In this document: piece after piece, positions 1 to 10,920 of the stretch | Numbering within the stretch: position 1 is the first letter of the stretch | How the letters are laid out: each line of letters starts with the position of its first letter | Source: Fistularia commersonii | Lineage: Eukaryota > Chordata > Actinopteri > Syngnathiformes > Fistulariidae | Direction: 5' to 3' | Length of the DNA stretch: 64,000 nucleotides | NCBI GenBank assembly: GCA_037954325.1 | Contig: JBBMNZ010000002.1 | Span: 15,237,679 to 15,301,678 of the forward strand | Notes under the pieces: model-generated | Told to the model about the DNA's origin: nothing | Databases searched by the model: none | Seen by the model: only the letters and a program-made list of their open reading frames with translations | Program-made: the position numbers and the translations under genes

Positions 1-759
1 CGCACATATACGTTTATGGGAAATGTTTCCAAGGTACCATATAGTAGAGCAGTGTTGGCACAGTTTTAGCACCAGGTGCATGCGCCCCACCACAATTTCA
101 AATTAAAGTTAGCATATTAAGGCTACACTCAGTTTGAGTAAGTACATATGGTCTGTCTTCTTCATCTGCAAGCCTCTTCATTTTTTCAGTCCTGAGGGCC
201 AGGGCTGAGCTATGGTGTAAACAAGCCAGCTCCTCTGTGCTCTCCCACCAGCTGTCTGCAGAATCTGAAGTGGTTGATAAATGAAGGCCACTCGGGCCTA
301 CTCTGCCACACCATGAGCTTGACTTTTTTTGCTATGTTTTCCCGTTATACTTGAGGCAGAACTGTATCCAGTATAGTTGAGGCAGTTGCAATGTCAAATT
401 ACATTTTTTAGTTAACCAGTACCATTTAACTCAAAAAGTTGTATTCTTTTGCTGAGGCTATGCTGTTGTCCCAGCAAAATTGTGAGTTCACATAGGCCAA
501 TATCTGGTTAGAAAAGGTAATGGGTTCAAAATACTAAACTGCGGAATCACATAAGTTGTTGAAAGGGTCTGCATCTTAACCAGCTGTATTATTAAAATGC
601 TTTGCGGTTATACCACAATATACAATTATCTAAACTTCTTAAAGAAGCAGGTATGTATAATCTTTTATCCTGGTGCTTAATATTTCCTCACCGCATGACT
701 GCAATCTTAATTTTAAATATTGTTAAATATTAAGCCATTGTAGGATCAGGGTTTAGATG

Positions 760-932
760 GGTTTGATATTTTATTTTTTTTTGAACATTTATTAGAACAA
801 GTTCCTTAACAGAGTTTTACACATTCTTACAAAACCTCATAACAAGATATACATTATACAATAATCTTTATAGGTCACTTATTTCCTCAATAGCACGTGA
901 AAAAATAAAAAATAAAATAAAATAAAATAAAA

Positions 933-963
<31 letters not shown>

Positions 964-1010
964 CACAGAGAAAAACAAATTAAAAAAAATTAGCAGGTTT
1001 GATATTTTAT
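760..1010. mobile_element. Small retrotransposed insertion with 15-bp target site duplication
   Basis: The 15-mer ggtttgatattttat occurs at 760-774 and again, perfectly, at 996-1010, flanking a 221-bp insert. The insert starts with a run of T directly against the left duplication and has TTTATT at 788-793. On the minus strand this reads as AATAAA a few bases before an A tail, so the insert looks like a reverse-oriented, polyadenylated RNA 3' end copied in by LINE machinery. The other end is also A-rich (AAAAT repeats at about 900-960), so orientation is not fully certain. No coding sequence was recognised. Confidence 0.65.
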
Positions 1011-1706
1011 GCAAGAATACAAATTGCATCACAAGCATGAATACAGTATATCTGCCAATGGCAGCTGGTCATTGGCAATAGCAGGGAGGCTGAAGGCTAA
1101 TCTAATGCTTTGGAAATTAGGTTGTTCTTATTTTGATAATAGAAGACTAATTAACCTCATTAATCATAAAAATGACAATACTGTGAACTTGAATGAACAG
1201 TTCCTCAACATGACTGTTCCTGTCTTTATTTTTGCCTTCTTAATGTGCACTCCTTTTTGCAGTTTACTGACTTACAAAGTTGTAGTGAGCAATCTTTACC
1301 AAAGTAATTTGATTCTGCTTTGCTTACCTGAATATAAACAAATTACACTTTAGTTTTTTGTCTACTGATCTTAGCAACAATATAAAAGGAAAACATGTCA
1401 TAATGATTTTAGAGAAAATCATTTTTGTTCTTTTTCTTGTTCAAAATTTTTGAGAAGTAAAATGAATCCACTCTTTTAACCCTACAGCTCTTTTCTAGAT
1501 GCGGTCCAACAGATCATTGAAAGGACCTTCCTAAAGTCCTTCAGATACTGTTAAGAATCTACACATGAAAAAAATCTCCTTATAACTGGAAGATGCATTA
1601 ATAGTTTAACCCCTCATAAAGCACAGTTTAAGAAAAAGCAGTTCAATTATTCTGGAAAGAGGTTATCAGAGAACACTGAGTTATTCTTTTCCCAGATGTT
1701 ACTCAC

Positions 1707-1919
1707 TCTCCCCATACTTCATACCAGCCCCAGTCATCTCCTCGCTTCACTTTGACAGTAGATGTTTTCATTCTTTCCAACCAGGTGAGGGTGTCTCGCA
1801 TGTTACCTATCACTGTCAGCCCTGCAATTATGGGATTTGAGTTCCTAGAACAAGGCTTGGGGGCCCCGGACAGGGTGTGATGTGTACGTACTGACGAGGC
1901 CCCGAGGCCATAGTGTGGG
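1707..1919 (-). CDS. Candidate internal exon of an unidentified minus-strand gene
   Basis: On the minus strand an excellent acceptor (pyrimidine-rich tract ending in cacag at 1920-1921) is followed by 213 bases open in one frame, then a strong GTGAGT donor at 1701-1706. The exon is symmetric: it enters and leaves in phase 2, so its length is a multiple of three. The product contains the segments NPIIAGLTVIGNMRDTLTWL and KVKRGDDWGWYEVWGE, which have protein-like composition with several Trp residues. I do not recognise the family and found no certain partner exons; neighbours at 2450-2782 and 6009-6107 are weaker. It could be an internal exon of a gene running off the left edge. Confidence 0.4.
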
Positions 1920-3189
1920 CTGTGATGAGAAGCATGAGTCACAGCAAGGAGAGACAGGAGTAGCCTTCGGCAAGAAAGTGCCCACAGGGAGAGTTTGTCA
2001 CATCCAGATCAACGTGTTACATTCACAGAAAACTCCTCTGCATTTCCTTGACAATTGATAGATGGAACATTTATTTTGGCATCTAAATGTGTAATCCAAA
2101 TACAACAAAAAATGTATCTTTTGCCCAAGTGTTTTCATTTACATGCAGGTTATCAATGTTTCTGTGGTACTCTGACACTAAAAACACACAAAGGCAAGAC
2201 AGACACATTCCAGCAGTCGTATCAATGAAACACAAACAGGAGTGTGTGCACACTCTGCAGCACATTCCAAGGGGGACATTGCACTGTTGCTCACATGTCG
2301 TGATGGCCTCTGTGTCTTTGGGTCAGGGAGGTTTGGTGAGTGACCACCTTTTTAGCTCTCCGCCTTGTTTGTTTTCTGAAGACAGTGTCATCAATTCTCT
2401 AACAAGAGACTAGACACAGCAACAACAAAGTGCACAGGGCCTCCCTGCTTCATCTTGTGTAGTCCAGTGACTGACGGATCGTGCCTATGCTACTAGACAT
2501 CAGTGCTTTGTGCAAACGACTCCATCCTGGCAACTGTATTTTGGTGTATGCCTCTGCAAATATGTGTGTCAGCATGTCTTTGTCTGCTTCATTTGAAATT
2601 GTAACATTAATGCTGCTCATTCTTGAAAATAGAAGATATTGTGCCTGCAAGCACACTGTATAAACACTTGAGAGAGGACCAAAACATATTGTATAAACAT
2701 GAACAGCTGGGCTGTTACTGCTTGTTTTAATGTGCGTAGGAATCACAGACCTAACCACAATAACCAAAACATTTCTCTGCAAAATAATTCATTTAGAATA
2801 AATTTGAAAAATGCTTCTATACGGGACAATGCAGGATTCATTTTGCCTGTTTTTTCATAACTGAAATAATCATTACCATAATTTTGTCTCCATAACACAT
2901 TTAATAAATAAAAAACATGGTAAGAGAGAAATATTCATAGCAACAGCAGTTTTGAAAAAATATTTTGGTGCTGATGTATAAAGTATTATCTGGTAGAGAT
3001 GATCGAGATACATTACTATATCACAAAATCAGCTATGTATTAATACGGGTATTATTGACAACACTAAGTAGGATTAGTGAAATCATAATGTAAAATCCTG
3101 AATAACATAATATTTAAATACATGATATCCACTTAGAAAAACAACCATGTCTATCGTTGCTGTACTTAATCAGCTTATAATTTTGTACA

Positions 3190-3300
3190 AAGTGTGTGTG
3201 TGTGTGTGTGCACGCGCACGCACACACACAGCGATAAGTATATATGTGTGTTAGTATGTAGAGACGCACAAACACACAGACACACACACACACATGCTGG
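3190..3300. repeat. TG/CA microsatellite
   Basis: Runs of TG turn into CG/CA runs (about 3191-3231), with a further CA stretch near 3270-3295. It is a simple dinucleotide repeat with the potential to form Z-DNA or a hairpin. Confidence 0.8.
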
Positions 3301-6299
3301 TGACCATTAGGGGTAAATGGATTTATAATGGTCCCAATTAATCATCAAAACCACCTATTTTTAAGGGTCCTTTTGATTGTGAGCCATAAGAATCATTCAG
3401 TTTCCTAGTCTATGACTTCCCCAAGCATTTATGAAAGCCAACATGGTCAACCTAGCAACTGCAGCTCAAGACTCAATGCCAGTTCTGATTTGCTAATTAA
3501 AGTTGCAGGTTTCACATTTAACAATGTCCTTGAGGAAAACACCTATAATTGAGGAAGAATGGTTTCAAGCCAACACCACATTCTTTTCCGTACATCTAAG
3601 TGTTTTTGTGCCTAACCCTAACCACGAGTTGGTGAGGCCTGACAATTACGGTGGTTTTTCTTTTTTTTTCCTACGCTTTTTGTGATGAGCATATATCATG
3701 AACCTTGAAAAAACAGAGGGTTTGAGTGTACACATTTTATCTTCATGCAAAAATTATTTTTTATTTAAGAACTGCATACAATTTGAGCATGTACCAAAAT
3801 GAAGATTTGTACTCGGATTGTTGAGGTTGAATTGAACATAACTTCATTTGGAGTAAATCACTTGAAATTGACACAGAGCTCTGTAAAGGTGTTGTAAGGA
3901 CTGATGTAAAATGAAGCAGCCATTCACCTAACATCTTCACATTAGGCAAAGAATTGGGTGTCAAATAGCAAACAGAGTTTACACTGAGTTTTCAGCCAAA
4001 GGTATTTACTTCAGTGATTCTGGGGCAAAACAATTGGTCATAATCTACTCTGGTTCCCTTCTTCCATTCCATTCCTCCTGGACCTAAACAGACAGGACAT
4101 ATCTATAACCAATAAAAAAACAGATATGGGAAATTACTCTTCAGTGCACCATTTAAATTTGGAACCTTCTCTTGTCTCTGATAGAGCCACAAACACAAAA
4201 TTGGATATACACTATTCTAACCGATTGATGCTGTCTTGGCTGCTTCTCCAGACTGCTGACTTATACCAAAATATAGAAACAAAGACAGGAAGTGGAAGAC
4301 TCCTGTATAAATTGGACAGCACATTTCTGTGGTTAAACAAACTGTAACAATGGTAAGTGATGACAGGAAATGTTACTATATATAAGGGAATTTCTAATTA
4401 TGTAATATTTTAGAAGTTCTATGAGGATATTCTTGCTTAAGTCCATCTAAAAATGAAGTAAAAGGGCAAAGTCAGCAACCTGTGAGAGATAAACATCATT
4501 GTTCAGTACAGTTTCTCTGCGAACATTAGGAGGATAAAAGTCCACTGAAAAGGCATGACTTGATTTTTCTCCCAGGATTAATAACGAAAAAGAAATTCTA
4601 TTGATTCAGGTTTTTGTCACTTTGATAAAGGCATCAATTTGGTTGCTGCAGAAATGATAGGATTTTCTCACAAGCCAAGGTTCTTGCTTGCGTTCTTATT
4701 TCACAGCAACGCTGTCTTTCCCAGGAGAATTGTTACTGACATAAGCAAGAGACTATTTCACCAGTAGCAAACTGAACTTAATTCAACCTTTTGATATTTT
4801 CAAGATTATTTTAAACAGTGCTGGCCAAGTTGGGCGGAGCATGTACTGAAGGTCAACACATCCTCTTCAGTGAAAGCCTGCCTCTCTATATGGCCTGCAT
4901 GGCAGCAGAGGATAAGCATATTTAGGCTGCATGCTTCCTCTTAAACTGTGTTCCCAACACTGTAGATCACAGACACTACAACCCTTAAATCTCCCTGTTA
5001 ACGCTCATATATACAAACACACACCTGCTTGGGCAAGGACGTCTGGGAGAGAATTACAGCCAGCTAATTTATGAGACCCAAGGGAGGGCAAAGGGCAAGG
5101 GACCCAGACTGGCCTGACCTCACTTCCTCCTCTCATGGCCTCAGAGTTTGGCAGAATCCCTTTGACACACAGAATAGACATTTGCTTTTAACTCATGATC
5201 TTTCAGAACTGAAAGATCTGATTTCAAATCTGGTTAACACAATGAGCCCTGAGGAACTGTTACAATTTGCAAGTAAGGCTTGGAACTTTCAAAGCAAAAG
5301 GTGAATGGGTGACAACAGGGTGTTTCTAATATGCTGGTCTCCAGCATATCCAGCCTTCTCATTTCCTCCAGTGAGAAGGCGCTGTCATCCGTCACTCCAC
5401 CGCAGGCAGGGGTACAATAGCACATTCTCGGTTCTGGCTACCGGCACCATCATATGGGATGCTGATAAGACTCACCTTCCGGGACTCAAAACTGAGCCAA
5501 TACTGACAACACAACAGTTTGGTCCTTTGCCATACTGATGACCATGAAATAAAAGGAAAAAGGAAAGTACTGTACATTTTTGACATGAAACATTCTGCGT
5601 ATAACCAAATATTTCAAGGTACTTTCCACTCAACTGTTCCGTAACACAAGCGTGGCAAAAGTTGCGCACCAAATGGCTACATCCCATTTTTACATTTAAG
5701 AAAAAACAATTCGGATCTACTTGTAGGTTAATCTTTTTTGCAAGTATGTGAGAGATTCAGCCCTTCATCACACAATTAGGCTGTTTTAATAGCACCTGTA
5801 AACAACAAGATCCTTTGCAGAAAGATTTTAAGTGCTGCTCTTCAATTCTCTGTCAAGAAATAATGACACACACGACAGACAATGGGTGGTGCTAATTCTT
5901 TTTCTAGGCAGAGTTTACTACTGCTGGAAAAACCATCAGATGCAAAAATCCGCTCCACTCCTTCACTTTAAAGCAGCAGAGACCGCAATGGAAATGAAGC
6001 TAGTCCAGTCATCTACCCTCGATGAGGTGTTCAGAGATACCCATCTGAGCGTGCAGCTCCAAGTGAAGGGCTTTACTATCTGCAACCACTGACACAACTA
6101 TCCACCTGCCAGGCAGTCGCTCTGCTCTAAACACACTGATTCGACTGGTTTTCCTTCTCAAGATAGGAGAGAGGTAGGAAACAAGAAGAAACTTGTTCAG
6201 CAGCGCCTGGCAAGCCACCAGTCTTAAAGTACTCACCAGAAAGTGAATTAAGGGAATGATTGAAATGTGACTGCTGAATAGGTGGAAAGTATCAATATC

Positions 6300-8503
6300 C
6301 AATAAATAGAACCGCGTGTTTATCTTTTTTTAAGTGCTGCGGCCGCGCTGACCTCTAGGCGGGCCTGACCTCCACGGGCTCGGCTTATCATGGCGGTTCT
6401 GAGATGAAGATGATGTATAGGCGAGTCGCCTTCAACGCCGAGCAGCTCCTTGACACTCTCTGGGAGTCTGGGTTTTGTTACAGGCAGGAAACAGACTCTT
6501 CCGCTCCCTAAACACGCTCCCCCGTTTGGCCACATTCGGGCTGCCGGTGGCACGCGAAGACGCGGGGGACAGTGATCACATGAGAGTTCCTGCCCGGGGC
6601 TCGGCCGCCGGAGCGCCAGGCTAGCTAATTGGCTACTGGGCTAAATCATCATCATCGCCGTCATCGGTCACAACGGCCATGGGATGCTGCTAGCTTAACA
6701 AGCTAAATTATCGAACTAACATTCGCTAATAAATGTTCTTCCCACCCCTCACGTCAAATGAATTAAACACATTTTGTCTTCTTTCCACATTTTAGACATC
6801 CGTTTAGAATAAAGTGTGTGAAGTTTACCAGTAAAGGGCTACTTTCGACGACACGGATGGAATTCAGAGGAGGCCTTGCCAGCATTACAACTAAAAACTA
6901 CAAATATTCAATTATTCAGTAATCGCCTAGCATTCCTTGGGAAGTGTGTACAAGTGGGAAAAAAATAGTCGTGAGTAAACGTAAACATAAACAATTCTGA
7001 AATTTGTAGATGGCATTTTACTGACCTTATTTGTTCCCCGAAAAGGCGCGCATCATTTTTTCCTATGCGGTAGGGATCTTGAAACCAAACAATTCGGCAA
7101 CGAATACAATGTTTGCAGTTGTTTGGTTCTCTCTCCTTACGATCAACACACCGCTGAATAAATATTTGGGAATGGGGGTGATGTCGGGGACATTAGGAAC
7201 CATCAAATTCTACTTCAGCACTTTCAACTTGTGCGAGTCGCGCCATCGTCAACCCCGTAAACCAAAGAAACGTTTATAATCCCTGTTTATTTCTCGCGGT
7301 AGTGTTAGCAAGAACATTCAGAGTTACTGAACCCCGCCTGGGTGTACAACACCGTCGTTTTTTTTCCCCTCGCAGTCCTATTTCCATGGCCAGGCTTTGC
7401 AGCTCCACTTAAACGGTCCATTTTAAAAGACAGGGATCTCCAGGGAAGAGGGAGGGGTGGGTGGGGGTCGCTGTTTTAATCCAAACAGCTCCTTGTTGAT
7501 GGCGAGCGGATGAGACTTTGTCGGCGTGCTCTCCTCCTCCAGGCCGTGTAGCTGGCGCCGGCACTGCGACTGTCAGATGGAGGAGTCAAGACAGGTAGGT
7601 AACCCCGTCAGACAGGTGGGTGCACCCAGTGACTGCAGCCACGCTTGCCTTTTAAACGTATAAATTGTCTATAAAATAAATCTTGTTAATCGGTAGACTG
7701 GAGGCGAACTAGATCTATGGCGTAATTGACTTCTGTTAATGGTGCCTAATAATTTAACGTTAGTATTTTTTTATAGTTTCAAGCTAATTTTAAGAATTTA
7801 AATGACTTTTTTAAAATTATACTCCTGGCAAATTTTCCCTGAGACACTCACTCTTGAATTTAAAAACAAATGAAAATAAATAGATTGGAAAAAAATTAAT
7901 TACCTGTTTTGTGTACCTTTTTAATTTTCTTTTTACTATTTGGGGTGGAGTTTAAGACCCGATAATTATAAAAACTAGGCGTCATTGCGAGATAACGGGT
8001 CAGCATGATGTACTTTTATTTTTCAGGAACTACACTCCACCCGCTCTTAATTTCCATAAATCACAATAATGTGTCCCATGTCCTAAGAGGTTAATTTAAA
8101 ACAAATAGTCATGAATATAGAAACTGCCTCTAAAATTGTCTTTATTTGTTTATTCGAGGTGTCATCTCTCCCTATCTTATCAATTGATTGCCGAAAGAGG
8201 AAAAGGAGATACGACTAATCTTGAATTCGGGTGATAATGGAAGTAAAATCTTGGGACGCTCCCGATAAAATCCCATAATCTGGTTTGTATAATTTTATTA
8301 TTTATATCGGCTTTGTATTTGCCGTCACCTTGAGGATTATAGGGTACGTTGTTGAAATCGGTTGTTTCCTCACCTTCGCGGTGATTTCTGTCTTTGTATG
8401 AACAGTCTAAAAGTTTTTTTTTCGTTTATCAACTTGTAAACAAGGAGGGAATTAAGTTTATAATCATTGTTTGCTTCATAAATTAATCCTAAATTGTCTT
8501 CTT

Positions 8504-8595
<92 letters not shown>

Positions 8596-8966
8596 TATGA
8601 GAAAGACGAGGAGGCTGGATCTATCAATCCCTGCGGGACGTCACAGAGAGGAAGAGGAGCGCATCTTGGCTGACCCAGCTCTTTCTCTAGATAACTGCCT
8701 CCAGCCAACTAAACAGGATCGACCTCCCTCTGCTTCACCCCCCAGCCCTCCAGTCACAGACCCACAGCCGGAGGAGAGGGATGTCTCAGCAGCCAGTCCT
8801 CGGCCTGCGTGGAAAACAGGCAATGCGCGGCCATTCTACGCCGCTTACGCACACGGATTTCTAACCTGCTTTGTTCAATTTTCTCTTTTTTTCCTCGGAC
8901 AAACGGATCCATATTTGGAGCAAGCTAAAAATAACATACCATCTTTCGTCTCCAGTGGTGGGAATA
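6300..8966. promoter_or_regulatory. GC-rich 5' region of nkx2.3
   Basis: GC and CpG content rise at 6320-6660 (including a NotI site, gcggccgc) and again at 7440-7600, against AT-rich surroundings. A short ATG-led stretch ending in CAG|GTAGGT at 7577-7599 could be a non-coding or alternative upstream first exon. A long CA microsatellite lies at 8505-8591, about 375 bases before the start codon. No clear TATA box was assigned. I infer that this region holds the promoter and upstream enhancers of nkx2.3; nothing here proves it. Confidence 0.4.
8505..8591. repeat. Long CA microsatellite upstream of nkx2.3
   Basis: More than 40 uninterrupted CA units. The long His-Thr or Cys-Val open frames across it are artefacts of the repeat. 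It lies in the presumed 5' UTR or promoter of nkx2.3. Confidence 0.95.
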
Positions 8967-10814
8967 ATGCTTCCTAGTCCGGTCATAACGTCTTCCACCA
9001 CACCTTTCTCCGTGAAGGACATTCTCAAGTTAGAGTTGCAGCAGCAGTCCCAGCAGCACCAGCTCCAGCTGATCTCCCGCCTCGGTCTTTCCGGTGCGCT
9101 TTCCGGACCCCTGACCGGGAAACCGTTCCGGACCCGTTCGCCGCCCTCCTGCATGCTGGCCGGGAGAGACAGCCCAAGTCCGATCAGCTCCGGCCTGTCG
9201 GAGAGCGAGGAGAGGATGTCCTACCTCAGCTCCCTGACCGTACAGGACCGGGCGGGTCTGCAGGTGGAGATGTTCGGTAACCCGGTGCAGATGCACCCCG
9301 AGGATCCACGCTTGGAGACCGAGCAGGACGACCAAGACAGTGAGTATCCTTGATTGTGCATTCACAGACGTTTAATCCCGATAAATTATTTCCTATTCCC
9401 ATATAATCTGCTTTCGTTTTACCCCAGTACACCGAGATGCAGTTTTATTACTGACTTCACATAGGCCTATAAATATACTGTAATGGATTTGCACCTAAAA
9501 TGTCTGACGGGAGCAGATTTAAAAAAAAAAACGTATTTTCGTACATTAACTACATTTTTAAATACAGCTGAGTGTTTGTGCTTAGCTTGCTTTGGAAGAA
9601 TTGAATATCTTAGACACAAATCTGATAAACCCATCGAGATAAGTGCCACACCTCATACACACCAACAATACACTCCATATCAAAAGATCTCGCTTACCAC
9701 AGCTGTCGACAACAATTCCTGAAAAGGAAATATCCATGTTCTTATTCTTTTATAACAACTGTCCGTGTTTATGTTGAGAAAATGTGCATTATTAACACAT
9801 TAGCGTGAAATGCATTTTCAGGAACGGTCCGTGGTACCGACGTGCACTCGTATGAGGTTTATTAAAATTACTCCGTCAACATTTTTTTGTTTCTGTTTAA
9901 TATGGTTTGATATAAATAAAGCATATTTAATTGCAAAATTAAAAATGAATAAATAAAGGACGAGCACCTGATGTAAAGACGTTAATTTGATAAATAATGT
10001 GTTTACCTAGGCAAAAAAAATAGATTTAACATTAAATAACTCTTTTGTTTTTATTTTTTTACAACAAAGAGTGTTACATAAACATTAAAATGCAGAAATC
10101 GGCGCGAGATAATCTTTGTAATTTTATAACAAAATTCTCCCCTCCGGCCTTCACTCAGAGAGCTGCGGCGCGCTGCGGGCGCAGGGTGAGGACGCTGACC
10201 CGGAGAAGCCCGCCGGCAAGCAGCAGAGGACCAGGAGGAAACCCCGCGTCCTCTTCTCCCAGGCCCAGGTGTTCGAGCTGGAGAGGCGGTTCAAGCAGCA
10301 ACGCTACCTGTCAGCCCCGGAGAGGGAGCACCTGGCCAGCTCACTGAAGCTCACCTCCACACAGGTCAAGATCTGGTTCCAGAACAGGAGGTACAAGTGC
10401 AAGAGGCAGCGGCAGGACAAGACTCTGGAGATGGCAGGTCACCACCATCACCATCACCACCACCATCACCATCCACCGCCGCCGCCGCCCAGGAGGGTGG
10501 CGGTCCCGGTGCTGGTCCGGGACGGGAGGCCTTGTCTGACCGGATCCCCAAATTATAACACTTCTTACGCAGTCGGTGCCCCAAGCCCGTATAGCTACAA
10601 CGGTTACCCAGCTTACAGCTACAACAACTCGGTTTATACTAACACCTACTCGTGTACTTATTCGAGTTTACCCGCCCTGCCGCCCGGTAACACACCCGCA
10701 GGAGCATTCATGAACGTCAACTTGGGGAACCTGGGCACCCAGACGCAAAGCCAGGCTCCACAAGGACCCGTCGCGCCCTGTCAGGGATCTCTGCAGGGCA
10801 TCAGGGCCTGGTAG
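8967..10814 (+). CDS. nkx2.3: Nkx2.3 homeodomain transcription factor (two exons)
   Basis: NK2-class DNA-binding activator. In vertebrates it acts in pharyngeal endoderm, gut and spleen mesenchyme and vascular endothelium. Exons 8967-9339 and 10159-10814 are joined in phase 1 (donor GTGAGT, acceptor cactcag) and encode 342 aa. The TN/Eh1 repressor motif [12 protein letters not shown] is at residues 12-23. The homeodomain at about 150-209 contains [13 protein letters not shown], with the NK2 hallmark Tyr at homeodomain position 54. The NK2-specific domain [16 protein letters not shown] is at about 236-251, and the protein ends in GIRAW as in NKX2-3 and NKX2-5. Eleven His then six Pro (from residue 219) separate the homeodomain from the NK2-SD. 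The start is the ATG giving MLPSPV, like other Nkx2.3 proteins. Adjacent slc25a28 (as in human) separates it from nkx2.5. Confidence 0.96.
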
Positions 10815-10914
10815 CGCGGCTTTTACGCACGACACCGGCTCGGAGAGAACGACAGCATGGACTTGCCCGGCCAGTGCCATGAGAGCACATCTCGACAACT
10901 TTGTAAATGTTGAA

Positions 10915-10920
10915 AATAAA
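10915..10920 (+). terminator. Poly(A) signal of nkx2.3
   Basis: AATAAA about 100 bases after the stop codon, which would give a very short 3' UTR. A second AATAAA lies near 11108, so alternative polyadenylation is possible. Confidence 0.55.

Larger units (their letters stand above)
1..6300. other. Mostly non-coding DNA upstream of nkx2.3
   Basis: AT-rich sequence with no gene I can recognise, apart from the candidate exon at 1707-1919 and the retro-insertion at 775-995. It holds a TG/CA microsatellite at about 3190-3300. Open frames here (for example 1009-1353, 2087-2413 and 5071-5304) lack recognisable domains or paired splice signals. Confidence 0.6.

Noticed and set aside
1009..1353. 114-codon plus-strand frame
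   Set aside because: Starts inside the target duplication of the retro-insertion and has no domain; taken as chance.
1489..1553. Possible terminal plus-strand exon after ttctag
   Set aside because: Only about 18 codons before a stop and no partner exon; chance is more likely.
6320..6553. Minus-strand 77-codon frame in GC-rich DNA, considered as a first exon of the gene containing 1707-1919
   Set aside because: No clear donor in the right place and no recognisable protein; could not be linked to the candidate exon.
8370..8977. Open frames rich in Cys-Val or His-Thr over the CA repeat
   Set aside because: They are translations of the dinucleotide repeat. The real nkx2.3 start is ATG 8967; the frame upstream of it runs through 5' UTR.
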